DNA of 64,000 nucleotides from Pseudomonas sp. HS6 (GTDB lineage Bacteria; Pseudomonadota; Gammaproteobacteria; Pseudomonadales; Pseudomonadaceae): NCBI RefSeq assembly GCF_023375815.1, contig NZ_CP067412.1, positions 4,340,001 to 4,404,000 of the forward strand, read 5' to 3'. Shown piece by piece: positions 18,402 to 26,940 of this stretch (position 1 is its first letter; each line of letters starts with the position of its first letter). The notes under the pieces were generated by a model. It saw only the letters and a program-made list of their open reading frames with translations, ran no database searches and was not told where the DNA came from. The position numbers and the translations under genes were made by a program.

Positions 18402-18938
18402 TTACAGATCCTTTTCCTGCACCACCCGCACCTTGTCCGCTTCCAGCGCATACGCCGCATCGGCCAGGTCGTTGCTGACCTTTTCAACTTTCAGCGTGCC
18501 GGTCACCCACAGCGGCGTGTAGATGTCATCCAGCTTCAAGCCTTTTGGATAACGCACCAGCACCAGTTGATTCGGCGGCGGTGGCGGCACGTGGATGCAC
18601 GCGCCCGGGTACGGCACCAGGAAGAACAGCGTGCTGCGGCCCTTGGCATCGGACTCCAGCGGCACCGGATAACCACCGATGCGGATGTGTTTGTCGTTCA
18701 TCGACGCCACAGTCTTGGTCGAATACATCACCGCCGGCAGGCCCTTGGCCTGTTTCATCCCGCCCTTCTCGGTGAAGGTGCCGGTGGCTTCCGGGGAGTT
18801 GTGGTCGATCTCAGGCATGGCCTCGAGGGCTTTCTGATCCGACTTGGGCATCAGTTCCAGCCAGTCGGTTTCCGGCAGTTCGCCGGCGTGGGCCAGACCG
18901 CTGCCCAGCAAAAGGAGAGTCAACAGAAGACGGCGCAT
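18402..18938 (-). CDS. Exported DUF3299 protein
   Basis: A 178-residue protein with a signal peptide (about 1–18, ending GLAHA-GE). The mature part matches the DUF3299 family: DWLELMPKSDQKALEAMP, an internal IRIGGYPVPLE, and FFLVPYPGACIHVPPPPPNQ, the last being the most conserved stretch. Relatives are periplasmic proteins often near ABC transporters, with possible metal or lipoprotein-carrier roles; nothing more can be read here. It is a single gene with the terminator at 18361 downstream. Confidence 0.82.
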   Translation of the reverse strand: MRRLLLTLLLLGSGLAHAGELPETDWLELMPKSDQKALEAMPEIDHNSPEATGTFTEKGGMKQAKGLPAVMYSTKTVASMNDKHIRIGGYPVPLESDAKGRSTLFFLVPYPGACIHVPPPPPNQLVLVRYPKGLKLDDIYTPLWVTGTLKVEKVSNDLADAAYALEADKVRVVQEKDL

Positions 18939-19028
18939 GAAGATGCTCGTAGGATGGAGAAAACAGTAAATCGCCGAGCATTCTAGCCCTCTCCACAGGT
19001 TTGGCAGAGAGGGCTTTGTCGCTTTGGA

Positions 19029-19274
19029 TCAGTTCTTTTTGATCAGACCGTAGATCACCAGCAGGATGATGGCGCCCACCAGCGCACCGATGAAGCCTGC
19101 GCCCTGCCCCGCCTGATAGATGCCCAGGGCCTGGCCGCCGTAAGTGGCTGCCAGCGAACCGCCGATACCCAGCAGGATGGTCATGATCCAGCCCATGCTG
19201 TCATCGCCCGGTTTCAGGAACCGCGCCAGCAGGCCGACGATGAGGCCGATAAAGATGGTTCCGATAATTCCCAT
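19029..19274 (-). CDS. GlsB/YeaQ/YmgE family small membrane protein
   Basis: An 81-residue protein with three Gly-rich membrane helices. It starts MGIIGTIFIGLIVGLLARFL, continues PGDDSMGWIMTILLGIGGS and ends with a Lys/Asn tail, the standard pattern of transglycosylase-associated (GlsB) stress proteins. The frame extends to 19334, but the ATG at 19274 with GAGGG before it gives the family start. The family responds to envelope or general stress in several bacteria; its function is not known. Confidence 0.88.
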   Translation of the reverse strand: MGIIGTIFIGLIVGLLARFLKPGDDSMGWIMTILLGIGGSLAATYGGQALGIYQAGQGAGFIGALVGAIILLVIYGLIKKN

Positions 19275-19385
19275 GGCATTTCCCTCTGAATAGTAGATAT
19301 GCCAAAGCCTAGTCAGACTTTGGCATCCTGCCATGAGAGAACGGCGGCCCCTTAATGGTTCCGCCGCTGCCTGATGAAACTGTCG

Positions 19386-20468
19386 TTACTCGGCGATCAG
19401 CGCTTCGACCTTGAGGATCTGCTGCTCAAGGGTCGCCTTGTCCTTGCAGCGCAGGTTGGCGTGACCGACCTTGCGTCCGGCCTTGAACGCCTTGCCGTAG
19501 TGATGCAGGTGGCAATCGTCGATGGCGATGACTTTTTCAACCGGCGGAACAACACCGATGAAGTTGAGCATCGCGCTCTCGCCGACCTTGGCGGTCGAAC
19601 CCAGCGGCAGACCGGCTACGGCCCGCAGGTGGTTTTCGAACTGACTGCACTCGGCGCCTTCGGTGGTCCAGTGCCCTGAGTTGTGCACGCGCGGGGCGAT
19701 TTCGTTGGCTTTGAGGCCACCGTCGACTTCAAAGAACTCGAACGCCATCACGCCAACGTAGTCCAGCTGCTTGAGGACGCGGCTGGAGTAGTCTTCGGCC
19801 AGGGCCTGCAACGGGTGATCGGTGCTGGCAATCGACAGCTTGAGGATGCCGCTGTCGTGGGTGTTGTGCACCAGCGGATAGAACTTGGTCTCGCCATCAC
19901 GAGCGCGCACGGCGATCAGCGACACTTCGCCGGTAAATGGCACGAAGCCTTCCAGCAGGCAAGCAACGCTGCCCAGCTCGGCGAATGTTCCGACCACGTC
20001 TTCCGGCTTGCGCAGGACTTTCTGGCCCTTGCCGTCGTAGCCCAGGGTGCGGGTCTTCAGCACGGCTGGCAGACCGATCGACGCGACGGCGGCGTCCAGG
20101 TCGGCTTGCGACTGGATGTCGGCGAACGCCGGGGTCGGGATCCCCAGGTCCTTGAACATGCTCTTTTCGAACCAGCGGTCGCGAGCAATACGCAGGGCTT
20201 CGGCGCTCGGGTAGACCGGCACGAATTGCGAAAGGAACGCCACGGTTTCAGCCGGGACGCTTTCGAACTCGAAGGTCACCAGATCGACTTCATCGGCCAG
20301 TTGACGCAGGTGATCCTGATCGCCGTAATCGGCCCGCAGGTGTTCACCCAGCGCAGCGGCGCAAGCGTCCGGCGCAGGGTCGAGGAAAGCGAAGTTCATG
20401 CCCAGCGGGGTGCCCGCCAGGGCCAACATGCGACCCAACTGGCCGCCACCGATTACACCGATCTTCAT
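19386..20468 (-). CDS. purK: 5-(carboxyamino)imidazole ribonucleotide synthase
   Basis: A 360-residue ATP-grasp enzyme that carboxylates aminoimidazole ribonucleotide with ATP and bicarbonate. The N terminus MKIGVIGGGQLGRMLALAG is diagnostic. Later come LKTRTLGYDGKGQ (ATP loop), EGFVPFTGEVSLIAVR, and NEIAPRVHNSGHWTTEGAECSQFE near the active site. The product is passed to PurE. The ATG at 20468 follows the purE stop by 10 bases with GAGG upstream; the longer open frame to 20531 would overlap purE and is not needed. Confidence 0.96.
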   Translation of the reverse strand: MKIGVIGGGQLGRMLALAGTPLGMNFAFLDPAPDACAAALGEHLRADYGDQDHLRQLADEVDLVTFEFESVPAETVAFLSQFVPVYPSAEALRIARDRWFEKSMFKDLGIPTPAFADIQSQADLDAAVASIGLPAVLKTRTLGYDGKGQKVLRKPEDVVGTFAELGSVACLLEGFVPFTGEVSLIAVRARDGETKFYPLVHNTHDSGILKLSIASTDHPLQALAEDYSSRVLKQLDYVGVMAFEFFEVDGGLKANEIAPRVHNSGHWTTEGAECSQFENHLRAVAGLPLGSTAKVGESAMLNFIGVVPPVEKVIAIDDCHLHHYGKAFKAGRKVGHANLRCKDKATLEQQILKVEALIAE

Positions 20469-20478
20469 CTCAACAACC

Positions 20479-20970
20479 TCAGGCAATACGTGGGTCTGGA
20501 TTGTCCAGGACGCTGTCTGTCTGCTCGGCACGGAAGGTCTTCAGTACCGCGTGAAATTGTGGATGCTTGGCGCCCAGGATGCTTGCCGACAGCAGAGCGG
20601 CGTTGATCGCGCCCGCCTTGCCGATGGCCAGGGTGGCAACCGGGATGCCGGCCGGCATCTGCACGATCGACAGCAGCGAATCGACGCCCGAGAGCATCGC
20701 CGACTGCACCGGTACGCCCAGCACCGGCAGGTGGGTCTTGGCCGCACACATGCCTGGCAGGTGGGCCGCGCCACCGGCACCGGCGATGATCACCTCGATG
20801 CCGCGGCCTTCAGCCTCTTCGGCGTACTGGAACAGCAGATCCGGGGTGCGGTGGGCGGAAACCACCTTGACCTCGTACGGGATGCCGAGCTTTTCCAGCA
20901 TATCGGCGGTGTGGCTAAGGGTGGACCAATCGGACTTGGAGCCCATGATCACGCCAACCAGTGCACTCAT
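20479..20970 (-). CDS. purE: N5-CAIR mutase PurE
   Basis: A 163-residue class I PurE that moves the carboxylate of N5-CAIR to C4. It carries the substrate-binding [14 protein letters not shown], the loop SAHRTPD, and [17 protein letters not shown] that form the octamer active site. With purK 10 bases downstream it makes the usual purEK operon. Upstream there is a -10-like TATACT on the minus strand, followed by a perfect 15-bp hairpin with a U tract inside the leader, so the operon may be attenuated. Confidence 0.96.
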   Translation of the reverse strand: MSALVGVIMGSKSDWSTLSHTADMLEKLGIPYEVKVVSAHRTPDLLFQYAEEAEGRGIEVIIAGAGGAAHLPGMCAAKTHLPVLGVPVQSAMLSGVDSLLSIVQMPAGIPVATLAIGKAGAINAALLSASILGAKHPQFHAVLKTFRAEQTDSVLDNPDPRIA

Positions 20971-21008
20971 CGTCGCGCCTCTTCTCTCTGGGCGCCCGCA
21001 GGCGCGTC

Positions 21009-21045
21009 AAAAACAACAAGCCACGCAGGATGCGTGGCTTGTTGT
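21009..21045 (-). terminator. Terminator-like hairpin in the purE leader
   Basis: A perfect 15-bp stem, ACAACAAGCCACGCA (21013–21027) with TGCGTGGCTTGTTGT (21031–21045) and a 3-base loop. Read on the minus strand it is followed by five T. It is 43 bases before the purE ATG and about 138 bases after the lysR stop, so it either ends lysR or attenuates purEK. Confidence 0.75.
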
Positions 21046-21082
21046 AGGAAAAATGGCCGGACGAACCGGCCGAAGGCCGCGC

Positions 21083-21088
21083 AGTATA
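21083..21088 (-). promoter_or_regulatory. Possible -10 element of purEK promoter
   Basis: TATACT on the minus strand in the context GCGGTATACTGCGCGGCC, a good sigma-70 -10 hexamer. No strong -35 is seen at the right spacing (CTGTTT at 16 bases). A perfect TTGACA lies further upstream. Transcription from here would pass through the terminator-like hairpin before purE. Confidence 0.45.
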
Positions 21089-21182
21089 CCGCAAAGAAAG
21101 CAATAAACAGCCCCCGATACGACCATCTGTCAAATGAGCCAAAGCCCCGGTTTTATTGACTCAAAGGTCAGCGCCAGCGCAT

Positions 21183-22091
21183 TCAGGAAGATTGTGCGGC
21201 CCCCCCTTCAAGCTTGCGCCACAACAATCGCACGTTGGCCTTGCGCACCAGCGCGCAGCGGTACAGGCGAATTTCCAGCGGCACGTGCCATTGCGGGCCG
21301 CCGCAGACCACCAGTTCGCCACGGGCCAGTTCGTTGCGCACGCTCAGTTGCGGCACCCAGGCAATGCCGAGGCCTTCGAGGGCCATGCTTTTAAGGCTGT
21401 CGGCCATGGCGGTTTCATAGATTGTGGTGAAACGTAGCTGACGCTGGCGCAGCAGCCCGTTCACCGAACGCCCGAGAAACGCTCCGGCGCTGTAGGCCAG
21501 CAGCGGCACGCTGGCCTCGCCTTCGAGATCAAACAACGGTTTGCCATTGGCATCCGCCGCGCACACCGGGAGCATTTCGGTCTGGCCCAGGTGCAGCGAC
21601 GGGAAAATTTCCGGATCCATCTGCATCGCCGCGTCCGGGTCGTAGAACGCCAGCATCAGATCGCAACCACCTTCACGCAGCGCGTGCACCGCGTCGCCGA
21701 CGTTGGTCGCCACCAGTCGCGTGGCGATGTTCAGGCCTTCGTTGCGCAGTTGCGCGATCCAGCGCGGGAAGAAGCCGAGCGCCAGCGAGTGCGCCGCCGC
21801 CACCTGAATCACCTCACCCTGCCCGCCCTCCAGATGATGGAGGTGGCGCAGCACTTCGCCGAGCTGTTCGACCACGGTGCGCGCGGTCACCAGAAACAGT
21901 TGCCCCGCCGCCGTCAGTTCGACCGGCGTGCGCGAGCGGTTGACCAGCGTCAGCCCGAGCGCCGCTTCCAGGCTGCGGATCCGCCGGCTGAAGGCAGGCT
22001 GCGTCACGAAGCGCCGTTCGGCCGCCTGCGAGAAGCTGCGGGTGGCGGCCAGAGCACTGAAGTCCTCGAGCCATTTGCTTTCCAGATTCAT
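21183..22091 (-). CDS. LysR family transcriptional regulator
   Basis: A 302-residue LysR-type regulator. The N-terminal winged helix reads FSALAATRSFSQAAERRFVTQPAFSRRIRSLE, followed by a linker helix and the two-lobed co-inducer-binding domain. The ATG at 22091 has GGAGG five bases upstream; the frame extends to 22115 without a better site. It is divergent from aspA, the typical arrangement for a LysR regulator and its target, so aspartate or ammonia-lyase control is a reasonable guess. The equivalent P. aeruginosa gene (PA5428, from memory) has the same position. Confidence 0.9.
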   Translation of the reverse strand: MNLESKWLEDFSALAATRSFSQAAERRFVTQPAFSRRIRSLEAALGLTLVNRSRTPVELTAAGQLFLVTARTVVEQLGEVLRHLHHLEGGQGEVIQVAAAHSLALGFFPRWIAQLRNEGLNIATRLVATNVGDAVHALREGGCDLMLAFYDPDAAMQMDPEIFPSLHLGQTEMLPVCAADANGKPLFDLEGEASVPLLAYSAGAFLGRSVNGLLRQRQLRFTTIYETAMADSLKSMALEGLGIAWVPQLSVRNELARGELVVCGGPQWHVPLEIRLYRCALVRKANVRLLWRKLEGGAAQSS

Positions 22092-22271
22092 CACGTCCTC
22101 CCGGACACGCACCAAAACAGGTCACACGTCTGCCGCGCACGCGGCGTCACACGGGCATTATGCCGAATGTGCATAGGGCAGCGCTTAACAGCATTGGCCC
22201 AAATTTTCCCACAAGCCTAGCATTCGCAGCGTTCCGGCACAGACCGGGTCCATATCGAGATGATTTCTATC

Positions 22272-23696
22272 ATGTCCTCCGCTGCATCATTCCGCACAGA
22301 AAACGACCTGCTTGGCGCCCTCGAAGTCCCTGCTCAAGCGTATTACGGCATCCAGACCCTGCGAGCGGTGAACAACTTCCGCCTCTCGGGCGTTCCGATT
22401 TCGCACTACCCGAAGCTGGTTGTCGGTCTGGCGATGGTCAAACAGGCCGCCGCTGACGCCAACCGTGAGCTGGGTCACCTGAGCGAAGCCAAGCACGCTG
22501 CCATCAGCGAAGCCTGTGCACGTCTGATCCGCGGTGATTTCCACGAAGAGTTCGTGGTTGACATGATTCAAGGTGGCGCCGGTACCTCCACCAACATGAA
22601 CGCCAACGAAGTGATCGCCAACATTGCTCTGGAAGCGATGGGTCACCAGAAAGGCGAATACCAGTATCTGCACCCGAACGACGACGTGAACATGGCGCAG
22701 TCGACCAACGACGCCTACCCGACTGCGATCCGCCTGGGTCTGCTGCTGGGTCACGACGCGCTGCTCGCCAGCCTCGACAGCCTGATTCAGGCATTCGCGG
22801 CCAAGGGGCAAGAATTCAACCACGTCCTGAAGATGGGCCGTACCCAGCTGCAAGACGCCGTGCCGATGACCCTGGGTCAAGAGTTCCGCGCTTTCGCCAC
22901 CACCATGGGCGAAGACCTGGCCCGTCTGAAGACGCTGGCCCCGGAACTGCTGACTGAAGTGAACCTGGGCGGTACCGCGATCGGTACCGGCATCAACGCC
23001 GACCCGCGCTACCAGGCCCTGGCCGTACAGCGTCTGGCGCTGATCAGCGGTCAACCGCTGGTTCCAGCCGCCGACCTGATCGAAGCCACTTCCGACATGG
23101 GCGCCTTCGTGCTGTTCTCCGGCATGCTCAAGCGCACCGCGGTCAAGCTGTCGAAGATCTGCAACGACCTGCGCCTGCTGTCCAGCGGCCCACGCACCGG
23201 CATCAACGAAATCAACCTGCCGGCGCGCCAGCCAGGCAGCTCGATCATGCCAGGCAAGGTCAACCCGGTGATTCCGGAAGCCGTGAACCAGGTGGCATTC
23301 CAGGTCATCGGTAACGACCTGGCGCTGACCATGGCAGCCGAAGGCGGCCAACTGCAACTGAACGTGATGGAGCCGCTGATCGCCTTCAAGATCCTCGACT
23401 CGATCCGCCTGCTGCAACGCGCCATGGACATGTTGCGCGAGCACTGCATCGTCGGCATCACCGCCAACGAAGCGCGCTGCCGTGAACTGGTCGAGCACTC
23501 GATCGGTCTGGTCACCGCACTGAACCCGTACATCGGCTACAAAAACGCCACCCGCATCGCCCGCATCGCTCTTGAAAGCGGCCGCGGCGTGCTGGAACTG
23601 GTGCGCGAAGAAGGTCTGCTCGACGAAGCCATGCTCGCCGACATCCTGCGCCCGGAAAACATGATTGCTCCGCGTCTGGTGCCTCTGAAAGGCTGA
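22272..23696 (+). CDS. aspA: Aspartate ammonia-lyase
   Basis: A 474-residue cytosolic homotetramer of the fumarase/aspartase superfamily, converting aspartate to fumarate and ammonium. The signature GSSIMPGKVNPVIPE containing the catalytic serine loop is intact. Other blocks are GGAGTSTNMNANEVIAN, HPNDDVNMAQSTNDAYPT and KMGRTQLQDAVPMTLGQE. I start at the ATG at 22272 (MSSAASFRTE) as in P. aeruginosa; an ATG 12 bases earlier is also open. It lies upstream of an alanine-type symporter and an asparaginase, making a small Asn/Asp/Ala catabolic group. Confidence 0.95.
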   Translation: MSSAASFRTENDLLGALEVPAQAYYGIQTLRAVNNFRLSGVPISHYPKLVVGLAMVKQAAADANRELGHLSEAKHAAISEACARLIRGDFHEEFVVDMIQGGAGTSTNMNANEVIANIALEAMGHQKGEYQYLHPNDDVNMAQSTNDAYPTAIRLGLLLGHDALLASLDSLIQAFAAKGQEFNHVLKMGRTQLQDAVPMTLGQEFRAFATTMGEDLARLKTLAPELLTEVNLGGTAIGTGINADPRYQALAVQRLALISGQPLVPAADLIEATSDMGAFVLFSGMLKRTAVKLSKICNDLRLLSSGPRTGINEINLPARQPGSSIMPGKVNPVIPEAVNQVAFQVIGNDLALTMAAEGGQLQLNVMEPLIAFKILDSIRLLQRAMDMLREHCIVGITANEARCRELVEHSIGLVTALNPYIGYKNATRIARIALESGRGVLELVREEGLLDEAMLADILRPENMIAPRLVPLKG

Positions 23697-24125
23697 TCCG
23701 ACGCGTTACTTGTAGCACCGCTCACCAGGTCGAGGGACTAGACACCTCTCACCTTTTGAGGGCTTGGGGATCATTCCCCAAGCCCTTTTTTTTAACTATT
23801 TGAAAGGACAATCGTCTTCTGTGGGAGAAATCCCGCAAAAGCCCGACGCCGGTAACGTCGGGTGTTTCAAAGCCTCGTTTCGTCGCTTGCACCACAACCG
23901 TGCAGACGGGCGCCGCACTGATCGGTATAGTGCCGCCCCTCTTCGCGTGAGCGGTCGTCGGTAACGAGGCCATAACCCATGCGAAACCCGAACTAATAAC
24001 AAACCCGCGAAATGGAACCGGGACGAAACCCTCGCCTCGCCTGTCGTGCCGAACGCACACCGGTGTAACGCGATGTTTCTGACCATCCAGTATTTGCTTA
24101 CACAAAAAACAGCGAGGAAAAATCC
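23697..24125. other. 429-base region between aspA and the amino-acid symporter gene
   Basis: It holds the aspA terminator at 23760 and no supported gene. The small minus-strand frames are GC-skew shadows. The symporter gene must have its promoter here, since the terminator precedes it. A GGTATAGTG stretch near 23928–23936 is a possible -10 region, without a convincing -35. No operator-like palindrome was found. Confidence 0.5.
23760..23793 (+). terminator. Rho-independent terminator after aspA
   Basis: A perfect 10-bp stem GGGCTTGGGG (23760–23769) and CCCCAAGCCC (23776–23785), followed by a run of eight T. It is 63 bases after the aspA stop. Confidence 0.93.
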
Positions 24126-25571
24126 ATGCTCGAAGTCATCAACGACTTCCTCTCAGGGAAAGTACTGATCGTGCTCATTGTCGGGCTCGGTAGCTACTTC
24201 ACGATTCGCTCGCGTTTCGTTCAATTGCGCCACTTCTTCCACATGTTCGCGGTGTTCCGCGACAGCCTCAAAGGCAGCGCCGGGCAACTCAGCTCGTTCC
24301 AGGCCCTGATGCTCAGCCTCGCCGGCCGCGTCGGTGCAGGCAACATCGCCGGTGTCGGCATCGCCGTGACCCTCGGTGGTCCGGGTGCGGTGTTCTGGAT
24401 GTGGGTGACCGCACTGGTCGGAATGTCCAGCAGCTTCTTTGAATGCACCCTGGCCCAGGTCTACAAACGCGCCGATGGCGACGGCCTGTACCGTGGTGGC
24501 CCGGCCTACTACATCCAGCACGGCCTGAAGCTCAAAGGCATGGCGGTGGTGTTCTCGATTCTGCTGCTGGTCACCTACGGCTTCGCCTTCATCGGCCTGC
24601 AGTCCTACACCGTGACCCACTCGCTGCAGAACGCCTTTGCCTTTGACCCGCAACACACCGGTATCGTCCTGGCAGTGCTTCTGGCCATTACCTTCATCGG
24701 CGGCATCAAGCGCATCGCTTCGGTGTCCGACCTGCTGGTACCGATCAAGACCCTGGCCTACATCGGCGTGACCCTGTACGTGATCGGCACCCAGATCGAA
24801 CACGTGCCAGCCATGCTGGAAACCATCTTCAAGAGCGCTTTCGGTCTCGACCCTGCTTTCGGCGGTCTGCTCGGCAGCGCGATTGTCATGGGCGTGAAGC
24901 GTGGCGTGTTCGCCAACGAAGCGGGTCTGGGCAGTGCGCCGAACGTCGCCGCCGTGGCCGCCGTGAAGCACCCGGGCGCTCAGGGCGTGGTTCAGGCTTT
25001 CAGTGTGTTCCTCGACACCTTCGTGATCTGCACCTGCACCGCACTGCTGATCCTGCTGTCGGGCTTCTACACCCCGGGCTTCGAAGGTGACGGCATCGTC
25101 CTGACCCAGAACTCGCTGGCCGCCGTGGTCGGTGACTGGGGCCGCATGTTCGTCAGCGTCGCACTGTCGCTGTTCGTCTTCACTTGCATCCTCTACAACT
25201 ACTACCTGGGCGAGAACAGCTTGCAGTTCCTCACCCGCAACCGCGCCGCGCTGATGGTTTTCCGCGGCCTGGTGCTGGCGCTGGTGGTCTGGGGTTCGAT
25301 GCAGGACCTGTCGACCGTGTTCGCCTTCGCCGATATCACCATGACCTGCCTGGCCTTCGTCAACCTGATGGCCCTGGCCCTGCTGTTCAAGGTCGGCATG
25401 CGTGTGATGCGCGACTACGACGAGCAACGCCGCGCCGGCGTCAAACAGCCAGTGTTCGATTCCAGCAAATTTGCCGATCTGGACTTGGATCTGAAGGCCT
25501 GGCCGACCAATCCGTCGGCCGACACTCAGGCCAACGCTCAGCCGCATGGCATCCCCGCAGCGCAACGCTGA
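24126..25571 (+). CDS. Alanine/glycine:cation symporter (AGCS family)
   Basis: A 481-residue inner-membrane transporter with about eleven helices. The AGCS signature is clear in GRVGAGNIAGVGIAVTLGGP and in FWMWVTALVGMSSSFFECTL, and VMGVKRGVFANEAGLGSAPN is the second conserved block. It takes up alanine, glycine or a related amino acid with Na+ or H+. One usual family residue pair (AIGxGN) reads RVGAGN here. The C-terminal tail is hydrophilic. The position between aspA and an asparaginase suggests a role in amino-acid use; the actual substrate could differ. Confidence 0.9.
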   Translation: MLEVINDFLSGKVLIVLIVGLGSYFTIRSRFVQLRHFFHMFAVFRDSLKGSAGQLSSFQALMLSLAGRVGAGNIAGVGIAVTLGGPGAVFWMWVTALVGMSSSFFECTLAQVYKRADGDGLYRGGPAYYIQHGLKLKGMAVVFSILLLVTYGFAFIGLQSYTVTHSLQNAFAFDPQHTGIVLAVLLAITFIGGIKRIASVSDLLVPIKTLAYIGVTLYVIGTQIEHVPAMLETIFKSAFGLDPAFGGLLGSAIVMGVKRGVFANEAGLGSAPNVAAVAAVKHPGAQGVVQAFSVFLDTFVICTCTALLILLSGFYTPGFEGDGIVLTQNSLAAVVGDWGRMFVSVALSLFVFTCILYNYYLGENSLQFLTRNRAALMVFRGLVLALVVWGSMQDLSTVFAFADITMTCLAFVNLMALALLFKVGMRVMRDYDEQRRAGVKQPVFDSSKFADLDLDLKAWPTNPSADTQANAQPHGIPAAQR

Positions 25572-25582
25572 TCGGGTAAAAA

Positions 25583-25605
25583 CCGGGCGCAGGTCTTGCG
25601 CCCGG
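25583..25605. terminator. Hairpin after the symporter gene
   Basis: A perfect 9-bp stem CCGGGCGCA and TGCGCCCGG, 12 bases after the stop. No T tract follows on the plus strand, but an A-run precedes it, so on the plus strand it is a weak terminator or mRNA-end stabiliser. Confidence 0.4.
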
Positions 25606-25670
25606 CGTGACACAAGCAGCGGTCAGCGTCATGCTCGACCGCCTGCTGTCTTCGTTCAGGAGAACTCCCC

Positions 25671-26675
25671 ATGAATTCCTCGACCTACCCTGCTGCCCAG
25701 CACGTCATGGTGCTGTACACCGGTGGCACCATCGGCATGCAGGCCAGCGCCAATGGCCTCGCCCCGGCTTCCGGTTTCGAAGCGCGGATGCGCGATTACC
25801 TGCACAGCCAGCCTGAGCTGGTGGTGCCGCAGTGGCGCTTTCGCGAGATGTCACCGCTGATCGACAGCGCCAACATGACCCCGACCTACTGGCAGCAACT
25901 GCGTGAAGCGGTCGTCGACGCTGTCGATGTGCAAGGCTGCGACAGCGTGCTGATCCTGCACGGCACCGACACCCTGGCCTACAGCGCCGCCGCCATGAGC
26001 TTCCAGTTGCTCGGCCTGCATGCCCGCGTGTGCTTCACCGGCTCGATGCTGCCGGCCGGCGTCACCGACAGCGACGCCTGGGAAAACCTCAGCGGCGCAC
26101 TGGTCGCCCTCGGCCACGGCCTGGCGCCGGGTGTGCATCTGTACTTCCACGGTGAGCTGCTGGCCCCGACCCGTTGCGCGAAAGTGCGCAGCTTCGGCCG
26201 TCATCCGTTCAAACGTCTGGAGCGTCAGGGCGGCGGTGTGAAAGCCACTTCCTTGCCGGCAGCGTTGAACTACAACCAACCGAAGCAACTGGCAAAAGTT
26301 GCCGTGTTGCCGCTATTCCCGGGCATTGGCGCCGAGATCATCGACGGCCTGCTCGACAGCGGCATTCAGGGTCTGGTGCTGGAGTGCTACGGCAGCGGCA
26401 CCGGGCCGAGCGACAATCCAGAGTTCCTCGCCAGCCTTGGCCGGGCGCGGGACAACGGTGTCGTCGTAGTTGCCGTGACGCAGTGCCATGAAGGCGGTGT
26501 GGAGCTGGATGTCTACGAAGCCGGCAGCCGCTTGCGTGGCGTTGGCGTGCTGTCCGGTGGTGGCATGACTCGCGAAGCAGCGTTCGGCAAGCTGAACGGA
26601 TTGCTCGGAGCGGGGTTGGACGTGGCGGAAGTTCGGCGCCTGGTGGAACTGGACTTGTGTGGTGAGTTGGTCTGA
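25671..26675 (+). CDS. L-asparaginase (type I-like, cytosolic)
   Basis: A 334-residue amidohydrolase that converts asparagine to aspartate and ammonia. Both catalytic threonine sites are present: LYTGGTIGMQ near residue 15 and ILHGTDTLAYSAAAMSF near residue 100, with the Lys/Ser region SMLPAGVTDSDAWENL after it. No signal peptide is visible, so it is cytosolic (AnsA-type) rather than the periplasmic high-affinity form. Its product feeds aspA upstream. A GGAGAAC ribosome-binding site precedes the ATG. The C-terminal 20–25 residues are rich in Leu/Glu and less conserved. Confidence 0.92.
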   Translation: MNSSTYPAAQHVMVLYTGGTIGMQASANGLAPASGFEARMRDYLHSQPELVVPQWRFREMSPLIDSANMTPTYWQQLREAVVDAVDVQGCDSVLILHGTDTLAYSAAAMSFQLLGLHARVCFTGSMLPAGVTDSDAWENLSGALVALGHGLAPGVHLYFHGELLAPTRCAKVRSFGRHPFKRLERQGGGVKATSLPAALNYNQPKQLAKVAVLPLFPGIGAEIIDGLLDSGIQGLVLECYGSGTGPSDNPEFLASLGRARDNGVVVVAVTQCHEGGVELDVYEAGSRLRGVGVLSGGGMTREAAFGKLNGLLGAGLDVAEVRRLVELDLCGELV

Positions 26676-26692
26676 GAACGACTCAAGATTGA

Positions 26693-26862
26693 CCCTCACC
26701 CTAACCTTCCCGAAACGTCGGACCGCCCAGAGGGAGAGGGGACTGACCGAGTTGTTCTTTTGAGCTACATCGACCTGAAAACTCAGGCCGAACAGTGGAC
26801 TTGAAAAGCACGAAGATCGGCCCCCTTTCCCCCTCTCCTTGGGGAGAGGGCTGGGGTGAGGG
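26693..26862. repeat. Palindromic intergenic repeat with CCCTCACCC ends
   Basis: A roughly 170-base element between the asparaginase and araC genes. Its ends are inverted: CCCTCACCCTAAC on the left and GCTGGGGTGAGGG on the right, with inner GAGGGAGAGGGG and CCCCCTCTCC segments that also pair. The core around GGACTGACCGAGTTGTTCTT is a sequence I recognise from many intergenic copies in P. fluorescens-group genomes. It encodes nothing and looks like a non-autonomous mobile repeat. The left arm carries an extra ~20-base insert relative to the copies I recall. Confidence 0.75.
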
Positions 26863-26940
26863 GCTGGTTCTGGCGGGCACCACAATTTCGCGGCACACAA
26901 CTTGCTGCCGTTTCCAGCATCCCCAGGCTGGAAGTCCCCG

